DNA from: Deltaproteobacteria bacterium
GTDB taxonomy: Bacteria > Myxococcota_A > Polyangia > Polyangiales > Ga0077539
DNA length: 7,156 nucleotides
Direction of reading: 5' to 3'
Assembly (NCBI GenBank): GCA_947494865.1
Contig: CANMAT010000178.1
Location: 1 to 7,156 of the forward strand
This document shows positions 1 through 6,423 of the stretch, in pieces; position 1 is the stretch's first letter, and each line of letters starts with the position of its first letter. The notes below the pieces were generated by a model. That model was not told where the DNA came from, made no database searches, and saw nothing but the letters and a program-made list of their open reading frames with translations. The position numbers and the translations under genes are program-made.

Positions 1-2997
1 AGGAACGAACGAGCCGAAGTAAAGCACGCCGTTGAAGAGGGTCATCGCACCCGTCATGCGCTCGCCGACGCCGAAGTCGCGCGTCGCGTCGACGCCAGTA
101 CGAATCTGCCAGTTCTCGTGAACGGCCACGCCCGTGACCGAACCCGCACTGTCCATCGTGGTGGTCTCGGTGAACGACCCGACGCGGTACGTGTTGGAGG
201 TGTCGTCGAGCACCTCGGGATCGCCCGAACCGAGCGCGACGGTGATCTCTCCGCGGCTCCCCACCGAGAGCATGGGGCGCTCGATGATGGGCTGTCCCGT
301 GTTGTGGCTGGTGCCCCAGTAGAGATCGTACTCGTCAGAGAGCCACCACTCGCGCGGGTCGCGGCTGCTGAAGTCTGCGCGCAGGAGCATACCGTCTGCG
401 TCGCCCAGGTAGGCGCGCGTCGTGACGGTGCCCGACGTGCCGCTGTAGAGGGCGGGCGCACCCGTGAGCGGCGAGCCGCTGGGGACGGTGTCGTCCCACC
501 CCGTGGTGGTGCTCATTGGGGTGCCTGCGCCGAGGCGACGAACGACCTCGCCGGTCTGCAGGTCGACGACGTAGAGGTACTGTCCTGTGGAAGTATCCCA
601 GCAGCGGTTGTAGGGACGGCGCGTACCTCGCCCCGCGTCGGGCGCGCCGAGGATCGGGTTGCGCGGGGGGCGCATGTGCGTCGTGGCGCCGCATGCGCCG
701 AGAGCGGCGCGACCGGCACCGCCAGGGATGAACGCAACGGCGCGCTCGACGGGTACCGTGCGACCGCGCGGGGTGTAGAAAAGCGTGCCGATCGCGGGCG
801 TCGCCGTCGCGGCGACCATGTTGGTCGTGTCGGCAAACTGCCAGAGAAACTGAGGCTGGTAGGGGTCAGTCACGTCGAGGGCGACGTACGCGGGGCCGCC
901 GTTGCGAAGGCCGACGACGACCACCGTGCGCCACGATGCGGCCGTTGCAGGGGCGGCTGCGGAGCGCTCGAAGACGACCTCTTTGACCACCGGGGTGCCA
1001 TCGACGCCGAAGGCGCGCGTCGAGGGGTAGCGCGTGCGGAGCGTAGGCACGAGGTATGGCGGTACGAAGCCCCACACCTCTTCGCCGTTGTCGGTGTTGA
1101 AGGCGTGCAAGACACCGTCGTTGCTGCCGACATAGAGCATCGACTCGCGCGTGCCGACACGCACATCGGCGCGACGCAGCGAGGCCGCGGCGTTACCGGC
1201 GGTCGAGGCGGTCGAGCGAGAGAGCGTGAGGCCGCGGTATGCGGTGAAGCTCTGATCGGGCAGGTCGAGCAGGGGCGCCTGTACATTGACGGGCGTTGAT
1301 CGGTAGACATCGCCGAGGGGACGAAACTCGCGCACCGTGCCTGCGTCACCACGGAGCCACGCGAGAAGCGTCGAGACCTCGGTGCTGCTGGTGTATCCGA
1401 AGAGCGCAGGAACGCCCGCGAGGGCCGGGAGGTCGCGCGCGAATCCCACGGTGCCCGTATAGGCGTTTCGGAGGCTCGTGGTGAGCGAGGCGGCGGACGA
1501 GGCGCCCGAGGGGACATACGTCCACAGGTAGCGACCGCCCCAGCCCGACTGCGAGGCGCGGTACGACGCTCGGAGGTTGTTCGCGAAGTCGTCGCCCTGA
1601 CTGAGATCGATGGGCTTCTCGGTCGGCACCGGCGGGGCGCCCATGGAGGGCGACTCGCAGACCGTACGTTGACGGGTGAGCGCGCCCGACCACGGGAGCC
1701 CGGGCGAGATGGTGAATGCAGTAGAGAACTGAAACTGCGGCGTGCCCACAGCCGAGGGCACACCCGAGGTGCCATAAACGGGCGGCACGCGGGTGGAGGT
1801 CGACGAGGCGACAGTGTCGAGAATGGTCGAGAGTGCCCCCGCGAACGACGGGCGATCGTTGGCGTAATAGACGCGCGGCGTGTTGCCTGCGAGGGCGATG
1901 GGCGAGAGGGCAGACTCGACGCTGGCGTTCGCGTCGAAGGCGATCACATAGGTGCGAACGCCCGGGGTGGTGGGCCCCACGGTCGCCATGCGCATGGCGA
2001 CCTCGGAGGGCGTGTCGTATGGGCACACCCCGCCGCCGCGGCACTGGGCGCGCCAGAACTCATCGGTCGGGGCGCCGTCGGTGATGAGAATGTTCGCGCG
2101 GTTACGGCATTGGTAGTACGGGTCGCCCGAGCCCGTCGAAGAGCCGTCGATGACGTCGCGGTGGTTCGTCCAGTAGTAGAGCGCGTCGTCGAGGAGGGCC
2201 GCGAGGGGCGTGGAGCCGATGGGGCGCACGCCCTCGCGCGCCGTCGTGATGCCAAAGGCGGGGCGGCCCGTGAGCCCCTGTTGCACCTGCTGGTTGATCT
2301 GCGCGAGCGTGGCGGTGTCGGCGCTCGGGTCGCCCACCGAGACGAGGCCGCCGGGCACGATGTCGACGGTGTTGTCGTCCGTCGTCGCGCGCTTGGCGCC
2401 GAAGTTCCACTGTTCAGGCGGCGTCAGGCAGCCGACGGGGAGAAAATCGTGCTGGTCGGCATAGGACCACATGCCCGCCATGTCGCGGTTGGGGTCTTGC
2501 TCGAAGTCACCGGTCATAAGGCCGAAGCGGACGCGGTCGGCGTACACGTCGACGATGCCGTCGGGCACCTGCGAGGCGCCCATTTCAAAGAGCCTGCGAC
2601 CGAACGAGAGCGGCTCGTGGTGGGGGATCTGATAGCGGTAGTCGTACTGGGTCGCGTCGGAGCGCGGCGCCTGCGCGCAGCTGTATCCGTTGATCGAACC
2701 GGTGAGCACCTCGATGGCGGTGATCCACCGGTTGCGCGACTCGGAGGCGGGGCACGAGCCCGAGCACTGGGGCACGCCGTTCGAGCAGTTGATGCAGTCG
2801 CCGCCGTCGTCGCGCGTACACGAGCCCGCGTCGTCGCGGGCGTTCATGCGGAACTCCATCGAGCCCGACGTATCGACCAGCAGCATGATGTTGGGTCGGA
2901 GGAGGCGCGCGTCGACCTGCGCCCACGCGACCGTGGGAATCAGCGTCGACACAACGGCCGCCGCAGCCGCGAGGGCCACGGATCCCTTGACGCTCAT
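1..2997 (-). CDS. pilY1: PilY1-like type IV pilus tip adhesin/assembly protein (C-terminus cut by window edge)
   Basis: The frame is open from ATG 2997 to position 1 (999 codons, no stop), so the C-terminus is missing. It starts with a Sec signal peptide (hydrophobic run at about residues 5-24, likely cleavage after AWA at 26). A von Willebrand A domain follows: MIDAS DTSGS at 42-46, the MIDAS threonine in STPL (T263), and LITDG with D307. A cysteine-rich insertion (C60, C68, C71, C78, C82) sits just after the MIDAS. From about 545 on it matches the PilY1 beta-propeller: LRGD 548-551, LGDVYRSTP 561-569, YVGSNDGVLHAF 622-633 followed by EEVWGFVP, NGGPAYVALDVTDP 699-712, and YLGDADGMLLRADF 863-876. 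In known systems PilY1 sits at the pilus tip with the minor pilins, primes assembly and acts in adhesion and surface sensing. The start is supported by AGGGAGA 6 nt upstream. The acidic calcium loops usual in the propeller are not evident. The family assignment is firm; the tip role is inferred from relatives. Confidence 0.93.
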   Translation of the reverse strand, partial: MSVKGSVALAAAAAVVSTLIPTVAWAQVDARLLRPNIMLLVDTSGSMEFRMNARDDAGSCTRDDGGDCINCSNGVPQCSGSCPASESRNRWITAIEVLTGSINGYSCAQAPRSDATQYDYRYQIPHHEPLSFGRRLFEMGASQVPDGIVDVYADRVRFGLMTGDFEQDPNRDMAGMWSYADQHDFLPVGCLTPPEQWNFGAKRATTDDNTVDIVPGGLVSVGDPSADTATLAQINQQVQQGLTGRPAFGITTAREGVRPIGSTPLAALLDDALYYWTNHRDVIDGSSTGSGDPYYQCRNRANILITDGAPTDEFWRAQCRGGGVCPYDTPSEVAMRMATVGPTTPGVRTYVIAFDANASVESALSPIALAGNTPRVYYANDRPSFAGALSTILDTVASSTSTRVPPVYGTSGVPSAVGTPQFQFSTAFTISPGLPWSGALTRQRTVCESPSMGAPPVPTEKPIDLSQGDDFANNLRASYRASQSGWGGRYLWTYVPSGASSAASLTTSLRNAYTGTVGFARDLPALAGVPALFGYTSSTEVSTLLAWLRGDAGTVREFRPLGDVYRSTPVNVQAPLLDLPDQSFTAYRGLTLSRSTASTAGNAAASLRRADVRVGTRESMLYVGSNDGVLHAFNTDNGEEVWGFVPPYLVPTLRTRYPSTRAFGVDGTPVVKEVVFERSAAAPATAASWRTVVVVGLRNGGPAYVALDVTDPYQPQFLWQFADTTNMVAATATPAIGTLFYTPRGRTVPVERAVAFIPGGAGRAALGACGATTHMRPPRNPILGAPDAGRGTRRPYNRCWDTSTGQYLYVVDLQTGEVVRRLGAGTPMSTTTGWDDTVPSGSPLTGAPALYSGTSGTVTTRAYLGDADGMLLRADFSSRDPREWWLSDEYDLYWGTSHNTGQPIIERPMLSVGSRGEITVALGSGDPEVLDDTSNTYRVGSFTETTTMDSAGSVTGVAVHENWQIRTGVDATRDFGVGERMTGAMTLFNGVLYFGSFVP

Positions 2998-3003
2998 GGA
3001 CGT

Positions 3004-3010
3004 TCTCCCT
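3004..3010 (-). promoter_or_regulatory. Ribosome binding site of pilY1
   Basis: On the minus strand this reads AGGGAGA, 6 nt before the ATG at 2997. It is the strongest Shine-Dalgarno sequence in the operon and fits pilY1 being the one gene not tightly coupled to the stop codon of its upstream neighbour. Confidence 0.7.
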
Positions 3011-3031
3011 GCGGGTGAGAGCACCGCTGCC

Positions 3032-3045
3032 CCCGCGACGGCGGG
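3032..3045 (-). other. Small inverted repeat in the pilX-pilY1 gap
   Basis: CCCGC and GCGGG arms of 5 bp flank a 4-nt loop inside the 74-nt gap between the pilX stop and the pilY1 start. No T-run follows on the minus strand, so it does not look like an intrinsic terminator. It could be a short RNA hairpin that affects processing or relative expression of pilY1, or chance in GC-rich DNA. Confidence 0.25.
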
Positions 3046-3071
3046 ATTGGATGACGGTTGGAGGAGGCGCC

Positions 3072-3773
3072 TCAGTTGCTGCACAGGATCACCGAGATCG
3101 CGCGCAGGGCTTCGGCCCCTCGCGCGACGTTGTTCGAATCGACAGAGTAGGCCGAGAGTGAGCGGTCGAGTTCAGAGGTACCGGTGACGTCGATCATCAA
3201 CCTTGATTGTCGGATGGTCTCAGAAAAACTTGAGCCCCCGACGTCACTTCCCGGCGCGGCCGCGGTCTCGCCGTAGAGTTCGGTGACCGTTACCCCGAAG
3301 GTGGGCGACAAGTAGCCCGCGCCGAAGGAGCCAGCGACACGAGCCGCCCCGGTGCCCGACGGCGCTTGAAAGATCGTAGCGCCCGACCCGAGAATCGAGG
3401 GGTCGGTGCTGGCGAAGCGGTAGCAGGGCTTGCGGTAGATCTCCGACGCGCTCACACGCACCTCGGGGCACCCGGTGGTGCCCGCGTCTCGATCGAGCGC
3501 GCTGCGGCGCAAGAAGTCGTTTACGTAGGCCTGACAGTTGAGCCGGAGGCGCGCGACCACCGCGGTGGCGCCCGACTCGGCGATGTAGTGCGTCTGTCCG
3601 GCCTGACGCACGAAGCCTGACGAGCGAATCTCGAGCGAGGCGGAGCGCGTGACCACAACCCCCGCGGCGCTCACCATCACGATGAGCATCATCACGATGA
3701 ACATGGCCACGCCGCGTTCTCCGCGTCGCGGGCGTCGAGGTCTGTTCTTGTTGACACGCTCGCGCATGGTCAT
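3072..3773 (-). CDS. pilX: PilX-like minor pilin
   Basis: This is a 233-aa pilin-like protein. The basic leader (residues 1-21, rich in Arg, ending RRGERG) is followed by a hydrophobic helix starting VAMFIVMMLIVMV and a polar RSASLEIRSSGF stretch, the pattern of PilX N-terminal domains. Cleavage is expected after G21. Position +5 of the mature protein is Ile26 rather than Glu, as in PilX and GspK-type tip pilins. Four cysteines (80, 102, 117, 231) could form two disulfides. PilX is an inner-membrane-anchored minor pilin that joins PilV, PilW, FimU and PilY1 in the tip complex. The ATG at 3773 lies 2 nt after the pilW TGA, suggesting coupling. A second ATG at 3767 has GGTGA 8 nt upstream and could be the true start; it changes only two residues. 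Sequence beyond the N-terminal helix diverges widely in this family, so the assignment rests on N-terminus plus gene order. Confidence 0.85.
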   Translation of the reverse strand: MTMRERVNKNRPRRPRRGERGVAMFIVMMLIVMVSAAGVVVTRSASLEIRSSGFVRQAGQTHYIAESGATAVVARLRLNCQAYVNDFLRRSALDRDAGTTGCPEVRVSASEIYRKPCYRFASTDPSILGSGATIFQAPSGTGAARVAGSFGAGYLSPTFGVTVTELYGETAAAPGSDVGGSSFSETIRQSRLMIDVTGTSELDRSLSAYSVDSNNVARGAEALRAISVILCSN

Positions 3774-3775
3774 GA

Positions 3776-5011
3776 TCACCGGAGGTTTCGGGCTGCGAGG
3801 TTGGGGAGCACGACCTCGGTGGTCAGCGTGCGTACGCGGGCCGCTCCGAGGCGGTCGCCGAACACGCGGAAGCGCGAGAGGGGAAGCGTGGAGGCCGCGC
3901 GAGGCACCCAGCCAAAAGCGGGGTCTTGCGTGCGGTCTCGAATCGAGAGCCGCACGAGGATCGATCGGATGCGCTGCGGAAAGCGCCCCGAGGCCGAGCC
4001 CGTCGTGATGATGTCTTCCGCGTAGCGGGCGATGTTGGAGTCGTCGCCCCACGCGATGGCGCGCATCGAGACCGGGCTCACGCCGGTGCCCTCGTCGGCC
4101 GTGACGGTGGCGTCGAAGTCGACGGCGAACTCGCCCACGAGCTGCGGGCTACCCGTGATTTCGACGGGGGTGGTGTCGAGCGTCCACTCGCTGCGCACGA
4201 GGTCGGTTTTGAGGGCCGCCTCGGCCGCGTCGGTGGGATAGAGGTCGGGGAGCGCCGTTCGCATCGTCGCCCCGCTGCGGATGCGGTAGTCGACCATGTC
4301 GATGGGCGCGACCGTGGCACCCGTGCCGAGCCCTGCGACGCCGCAGCCGGCGCCCGAGCCCACCATGGTGCCCTCGCCCACAATGGTGGGCGAAGGCGAC
4401 ACGATGAGCTGCGGATTGGTGGCCGACTCGTGCGACTGCCATACACCTGAAAGCACCCGCACGAACTGGATCGACCCCGTGGGGCTCGTGAGGCGCAGCA
4501 TGCGGTTTCGGCCCGCGGCCGGGGTGAAAACGCGCGAGAACTCGGCCGCGGTCACGCGCGCCGCCCATTGGGGGGTGCGGTGCTGCAGGCGGATCTCGTT
4601 GCCGGAAATGCTCTCGACCAGGTACTCGTCGACGGTGGTGTAATTGCCCACCATCCGCAGCGCCACCGGCAGGATGAACGCGTTGTCGCCGGTATTGGGG
4701 CTCGGGTTTGTTGCAGCCGTGGCGCGGGTGATCGAGATGGGCTGGATCACCGGCGTGCGCTTGGGGCACACGCGAGGGTCGGCGTCGGAGTTGGGAGTGG
4801 CCATGAAGCCCGCGCGCGACACGTCGACGCGGAGGCGCTCCATCGCGAGGCGCAGGCGGAGCTGCATCTCGGCGGCGCGCTGCTGCTGGTTGAACGTGTC
4901 GGTCGTGGCGCGCGAGACGGAGTAGAGGGCCGCCACCACGATCGACGTGATGGTGATCGACACCATGAGCTCGACGACCGTGAAGCCGCGTGCGTGAGGG
5001 TTGCGCGCCAT
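3776..5011 (-). CDS. pilW: PilW-like minor pilin
   Basis: This is a 411-aa prepilin. The leader MARNPHARG (9 residues) is followed by FTVVELMVSITITSIVVAAL: cleavage is after G9, with Phe at +1 and Glu14 at +5. The helix continues into a polar segment ending MERLRVDVSRAGF (about 57-69), the usual PilW pattern. The large globular domain ends in RTLTTEVVLPNLAARNLR, resembling PilW C-termini. The length is in the range of large PilW proteins. It is a minor pilin of the type IV pilus tip complex, inserted in the inner membrane before assembly. The ATG at 5011 lies 2 nt past the pilV stop and has no clear Shine-Dalgarno sequence, pointing to translational coupling. An in-frame extension to 5155 was rejected because it would put 48 extra residues before a complete short leader. 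Confidence 0.9.
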   Translation of the reverse strand: MARNPHARGFTVVELMVSITITSIVVAALYSVSRATTDTFNQQQRAAEMQLRLRLAMERLRVDVSRAGFMATPNSDADPRVCPKRTPVIQPISITRATAATNPSPNTGDNAFILPVALRMVGNYTTVDEYLVESISGNEIRLQHRTPQWAARVTAAEFSRVFTPAAGRNRMLRLTSPTGSIQFVRVLSGVWQSHESATNPQLIVSPSPTIVGEGTMVGSGAGCGVAGLGTGATVAPIDMVDYRIRSGATMRTALPDLYPTDAAEAALKTDLVRSEWTLDTTPVEITGSPQLVGEFAVDFDATVTADEGTGVSPVSMRAIAWGDDSNIARYAEDIITTGSASGRFPQRIRSILVRLSIRDRTQDPAFGWVPRAASTLPLSRFRVFGDRLGAARVRTLTTEVVLPNLAARNLR

Positions 5012-5013
5012 GC

Positions 5014-5616
5014 TCACAGTTCGTGCCGATCGAGCGTCTGCGTCATGTAGACCCAGCGCACGTTGGTGGTGTCGGCGCCCATCACCTCGCGGTCGGTGTC
5101 GCGCCCACAGTTTACGAAGGCCGTCGGCCGCACGCCGCCCTCGCGGAACCACCACACGCGGACCTCGGAGCGCACAAGCTCGTCAGCTATAAGACGCGTG
5201 AGGCGGATGTGTGTGCAGAAGTACGTGTTGGCGTCGCCCACAGGCACGTCGGCGCCCCACCAGTTGGCTGCAGCGCTCTCGAAGGGAGTACCCGCGGTGA
5301 GGCCTGTGGGCTGCGTCGGGAGCGACCAGCCCGTAGCCGTCGCCGTGAGCAGCGTGGTGAAGTACCAGGTGTTGTTGATGTTCGAAATCGGGTTGCCGTA
5401 CGAGGGGTAGTTCCACTGCAGGGAGTCGCGGCGGAGGCGCTCCTGCCAGCGGCGCGCGAGGTTGGTCGCGGTGGTGAGCTCGTTGGCCCTGCGGTTGGCG
5501 GCCACGGTGGCGCCCTGCATCGCGAGAATACCCAGGATGCCCGTACCGAGCACGGCCATCGAAGCCATGACCTCGATGAGGGTGTAGCCGCCCTCGCGGC
5601 GGGTGCGGCGGGTCAT
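5014..5616 (-). CDS. pilV: PilV-like minor pilin
   Basis: This is a 200-aa prepilin. The basic leader MTRRTRREGG is followed by YTLIEVMASMAVLGTGILGI: cleavage is after G10, Tyr at +1, Glu15 at +5. The Leu/Gly-rich helix and following MQGATVAANRRANELTTATNLARRW (about 33-57) fit PilV/GspI-type pilins, where a polar helix after the membrane segment carries many Ala, Thr and Asn residues. Two cysteines (134, 170) may pair. PilV belongs to the minor pilin complex that bridges PilX/PilW and FimU in the pilus tip. The start is well supported: CGAGGA lies 7 nt upstream, and the ATG overlaps the fimU stop (ATGA). The same frame stays open far upstream, but that stretch lies inside fimU and lacks a second pilin leader. 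Confidence is high for a PilV-class pilin and lower for orthology to any particular named PilV. Confidence 0.88.
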   Translation of the reverse strand: MTRRTRREGGYTLIEVMASMAVLGTGILGILAMQGATVAANRRANELTTATNLARRWQERLRRDSLQWNYPSYGNPISNINNTWYFTTLLTATATGWSLPTQPTGLTAGTPFESAAANWWGADVPVGDANTYFCTHIRLTRLIADELVRSEVRVWWFREGGVRPTAFVNCGRDTDREVMGADTTNVRWVYMTQTLDRHEL

Positions 5617-6230
5617 GAGCGCATCCTCGGCATGCCCGAGAGGGGGATGATGACCCGGCGTCGCACGCCGAGGTCGGTGCCCGACGTGACCCGGAATACG
5701 TCGACCGAGAAGCTGCCGGTGCCGAGGGTGGAGCTGTCGTTGCTCCACACGGCGGCGGGCGAGGTGCCGTCGGGGATGGGCGAGCGCGAGAAGAACGTGA
5801 CCCCGAGCGGTGTGAAGCAGATCTGAAGGTACGACTCGCGCGCCGAGGTGCTCACTTCGGCCACGATCGCGTCGCGCGTGTACGTCGCTGTGGTGAGGTC
5901 GAGCGAGTAGATGCGCTGGGCCGCGTCGAAGGTGCCCCCACCGAAGCGCGAGAGGCGGCACGAGCTCGAGGTGCCCTCGTAGGTGTGCATGCGCAGCGTG
6001 GCGCCGACCGTCTCGAGCACTAGCGAGTGCGACGTGCCGCGGTACATGGCGCGGCTGCGCGTCTCGCGCACGATGTCGAGCACGGACGTGGCGGTCTGCT
6101 GCGTGTGGCGCTCGCGGATCACCTGCACCATCGAGGGCAGCACCAGCGCCGAGACCACGGCGATGATGGTCACCACGACCATCAGCTCGACGAGCGAGAA
6201 GCCGTGGGATGACGCAGGGCGGAGTTGCAC
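5613..6230 (-). CDS. fimU: FimU/GspH/FimT-like minor pilin (start uncertain)
   Basis: This is a prepilin of about 205 aa. HG|FSLVELMVVVTIIAVVSAL gives cleavage after Gly10 (GTG start), Phe at +1, Glu15 at +5, and the typical proline at mature position 22. The C-terminal domain has ICFTPLGVTFF (137-147) and ends RRRVIIPLSGMPRMR, as in GspH/FimT-type pilins. These minor pilins connect the tip complex to the major pilin shaft. It is the first gene of the operon. GTG 6230 is the last usable start before the cleavage site and gives a 10-residue leader, but has no Shine-Dalgarno sequence. TTG 6248 gives a 16-residue leader and has GGGGG 8 nt upstream. ATG 6425 keeps the frame but would give an implausible leader of about 75 residues. 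A sigma-54-like promoter ending at 6244 favours GTG 6230. The family call is solid; the exact start is not. Confidence 0.82.
   Translation of the reverse strand: MQLRPASSHGFSLVELMVVVTIIAVVSALVLPSMVQVIRERHTQQTATSVLDIVRETRSRAMYRGTSHSLVLETVGATLRMHTYEGTSSSCRLSRFGGGTFDAAQRIYSLDLTTATYTRDAIVAEVSTSARESYLQICFTPLGVTFFSRSPIPDGTSPAAVWSNDSSTLGTGSFSVDVFRVTSGTDLGVRRRVIIPLSGMPRMRS
5624..5629 (-). promoter_or_regulatory. Ribosome binding site of pilV
   Basis: On the minus strand this reads CGAGGA, 7 nt before the ATG at 5616. It lies inside the 3' end of fimU, and together with the ATGA overlap it fixes the pilV start. Confidence 0.6.
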
Positions 6231-6243
6231 GTCGAGGCGCAAC

Positions 6244-6259
6244 TGCAACCCATATGCCC
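6244..6259 (-). promoter_or_regulatory. Candidate sigma-54 (RpoN) promoter for the minor pilin operon
   Basis: The minus strand reads GGGCATATGGGTTGCA. GGCA and TTGCA are separated by 6 nt, so the invariant GG and GC are exactly 10 nt apart, as in the TGGCAC-N5-TTGCA consensus; the first T and the C after GGCA do not match. It is the only such -24/-12 match I found by eye between the two divergent genes. The transcription start would fall near 6233, just before GTG 6230. RpoN with PilR drives pilA in Pseudomonas and Myxococcus, so a sigma-54 promoter for pilus genes is plausible, but this one is an inference from sequence alone. Confidence 0.45.
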
Positions 6260-6319
6260 CCGCCCTTGAGAGGCGCCGATGCTTGAAAACGCCGTGGAAA
6301 TCGCGAGCCTTCGGGGGAT

Positions 6320-6337
6320 CGCAAGAAAGGCCTTGCG
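6320..6337. promoter_or_regulatory. 18-nt dyad (CGCAAG-N6-CTTGCG), candidate operator
   Basis: Two 6-bp arms, CGCAAG at 6320-6325 and CTTGCG at 6332-6337, flank a 6-nt spacer; the core AAGGCCTT (6327-6334) is itself a palindrome. A further CTTGCG lies at 6386-6391, and shorter CGCAA copies at 6344-6348 and 6238-6242. The position between divergent genes and the symmetry suggest binding by a dimeric regulator. It could also form a weak RNA hairpin. No known regulator motif is recognised. Confidence 0.35.
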
Positions 6338-6386
6338 GGACTACGCAACGATTGCAGACTCCAGCGCCGCGGGCGTTGCCGGACAC

Positions 6387-6415
6387 TTGCGATGCTGCGG
6401 GGAGAACCGTATCAA
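6387..6415 (+). promoter_or_regulatory. Candidate sigma-70-type promoter for the DUF6599 lipoprotein gene
   Basis: TTGCGA (6387-6392) and TATCAA (6410-6415) are separated by exactly 17 nt, and each matches its consensus hexamer at 4 of 6 positions. The expected start of transcription (about 6422-6424) coincides with the ATG at 6424, so the mRNA would be leaderless or nearly so. The -35 hexamer overlaps the CTTGCG half-site at 6386-6391. Confidence 0.35.
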
Positions 6416-6423
6416 GCCGCGCC

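Noticed and set aside
118..1299. Long plus-strand open frame (393 codons) opposite pilY1
   Set aside because: Its product is rich in Arg, Gly and Ala with no recognisable domain, and the opposite strand encodes clear PilY1 propeller motifs. It is a GC-rich antisense shadow.
1669..3018. Long plus-strand open frame (449 codons) opposite the PilY1 N-terminus
   Set aside because: Low-complexity, Arg/Ala/Val-rich translation without motifs; it lies opposite the VWA domain and signal peptide of PilY1.
3032..3045. Terminator between pilX and pilY1
   Set aside because: The hairpin has only 5 bp and no T-tract follows, so it is listed only as a weak inverted repeat.
3774..4052. Upstream extension of the pilX frame to 4052
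   Set aside because: It lies inside pilW; the translation is Arg/Pro/His-rich and unlike a pilin leader.
5012..5155. 48-residue upstream extension of pilW
   Set aside because: It overlaps pilV, is Arg-rich, and would precede an already complete 9-residue class III leader.
5617..6348. Upstream extension of the pilV frame to 6348
   Set aside because: It would overlap almost all of fimU; the Arg/His-rich translation is a shadow, and the pilin leader begins cleanly at ATG 5616 with a good binding site.
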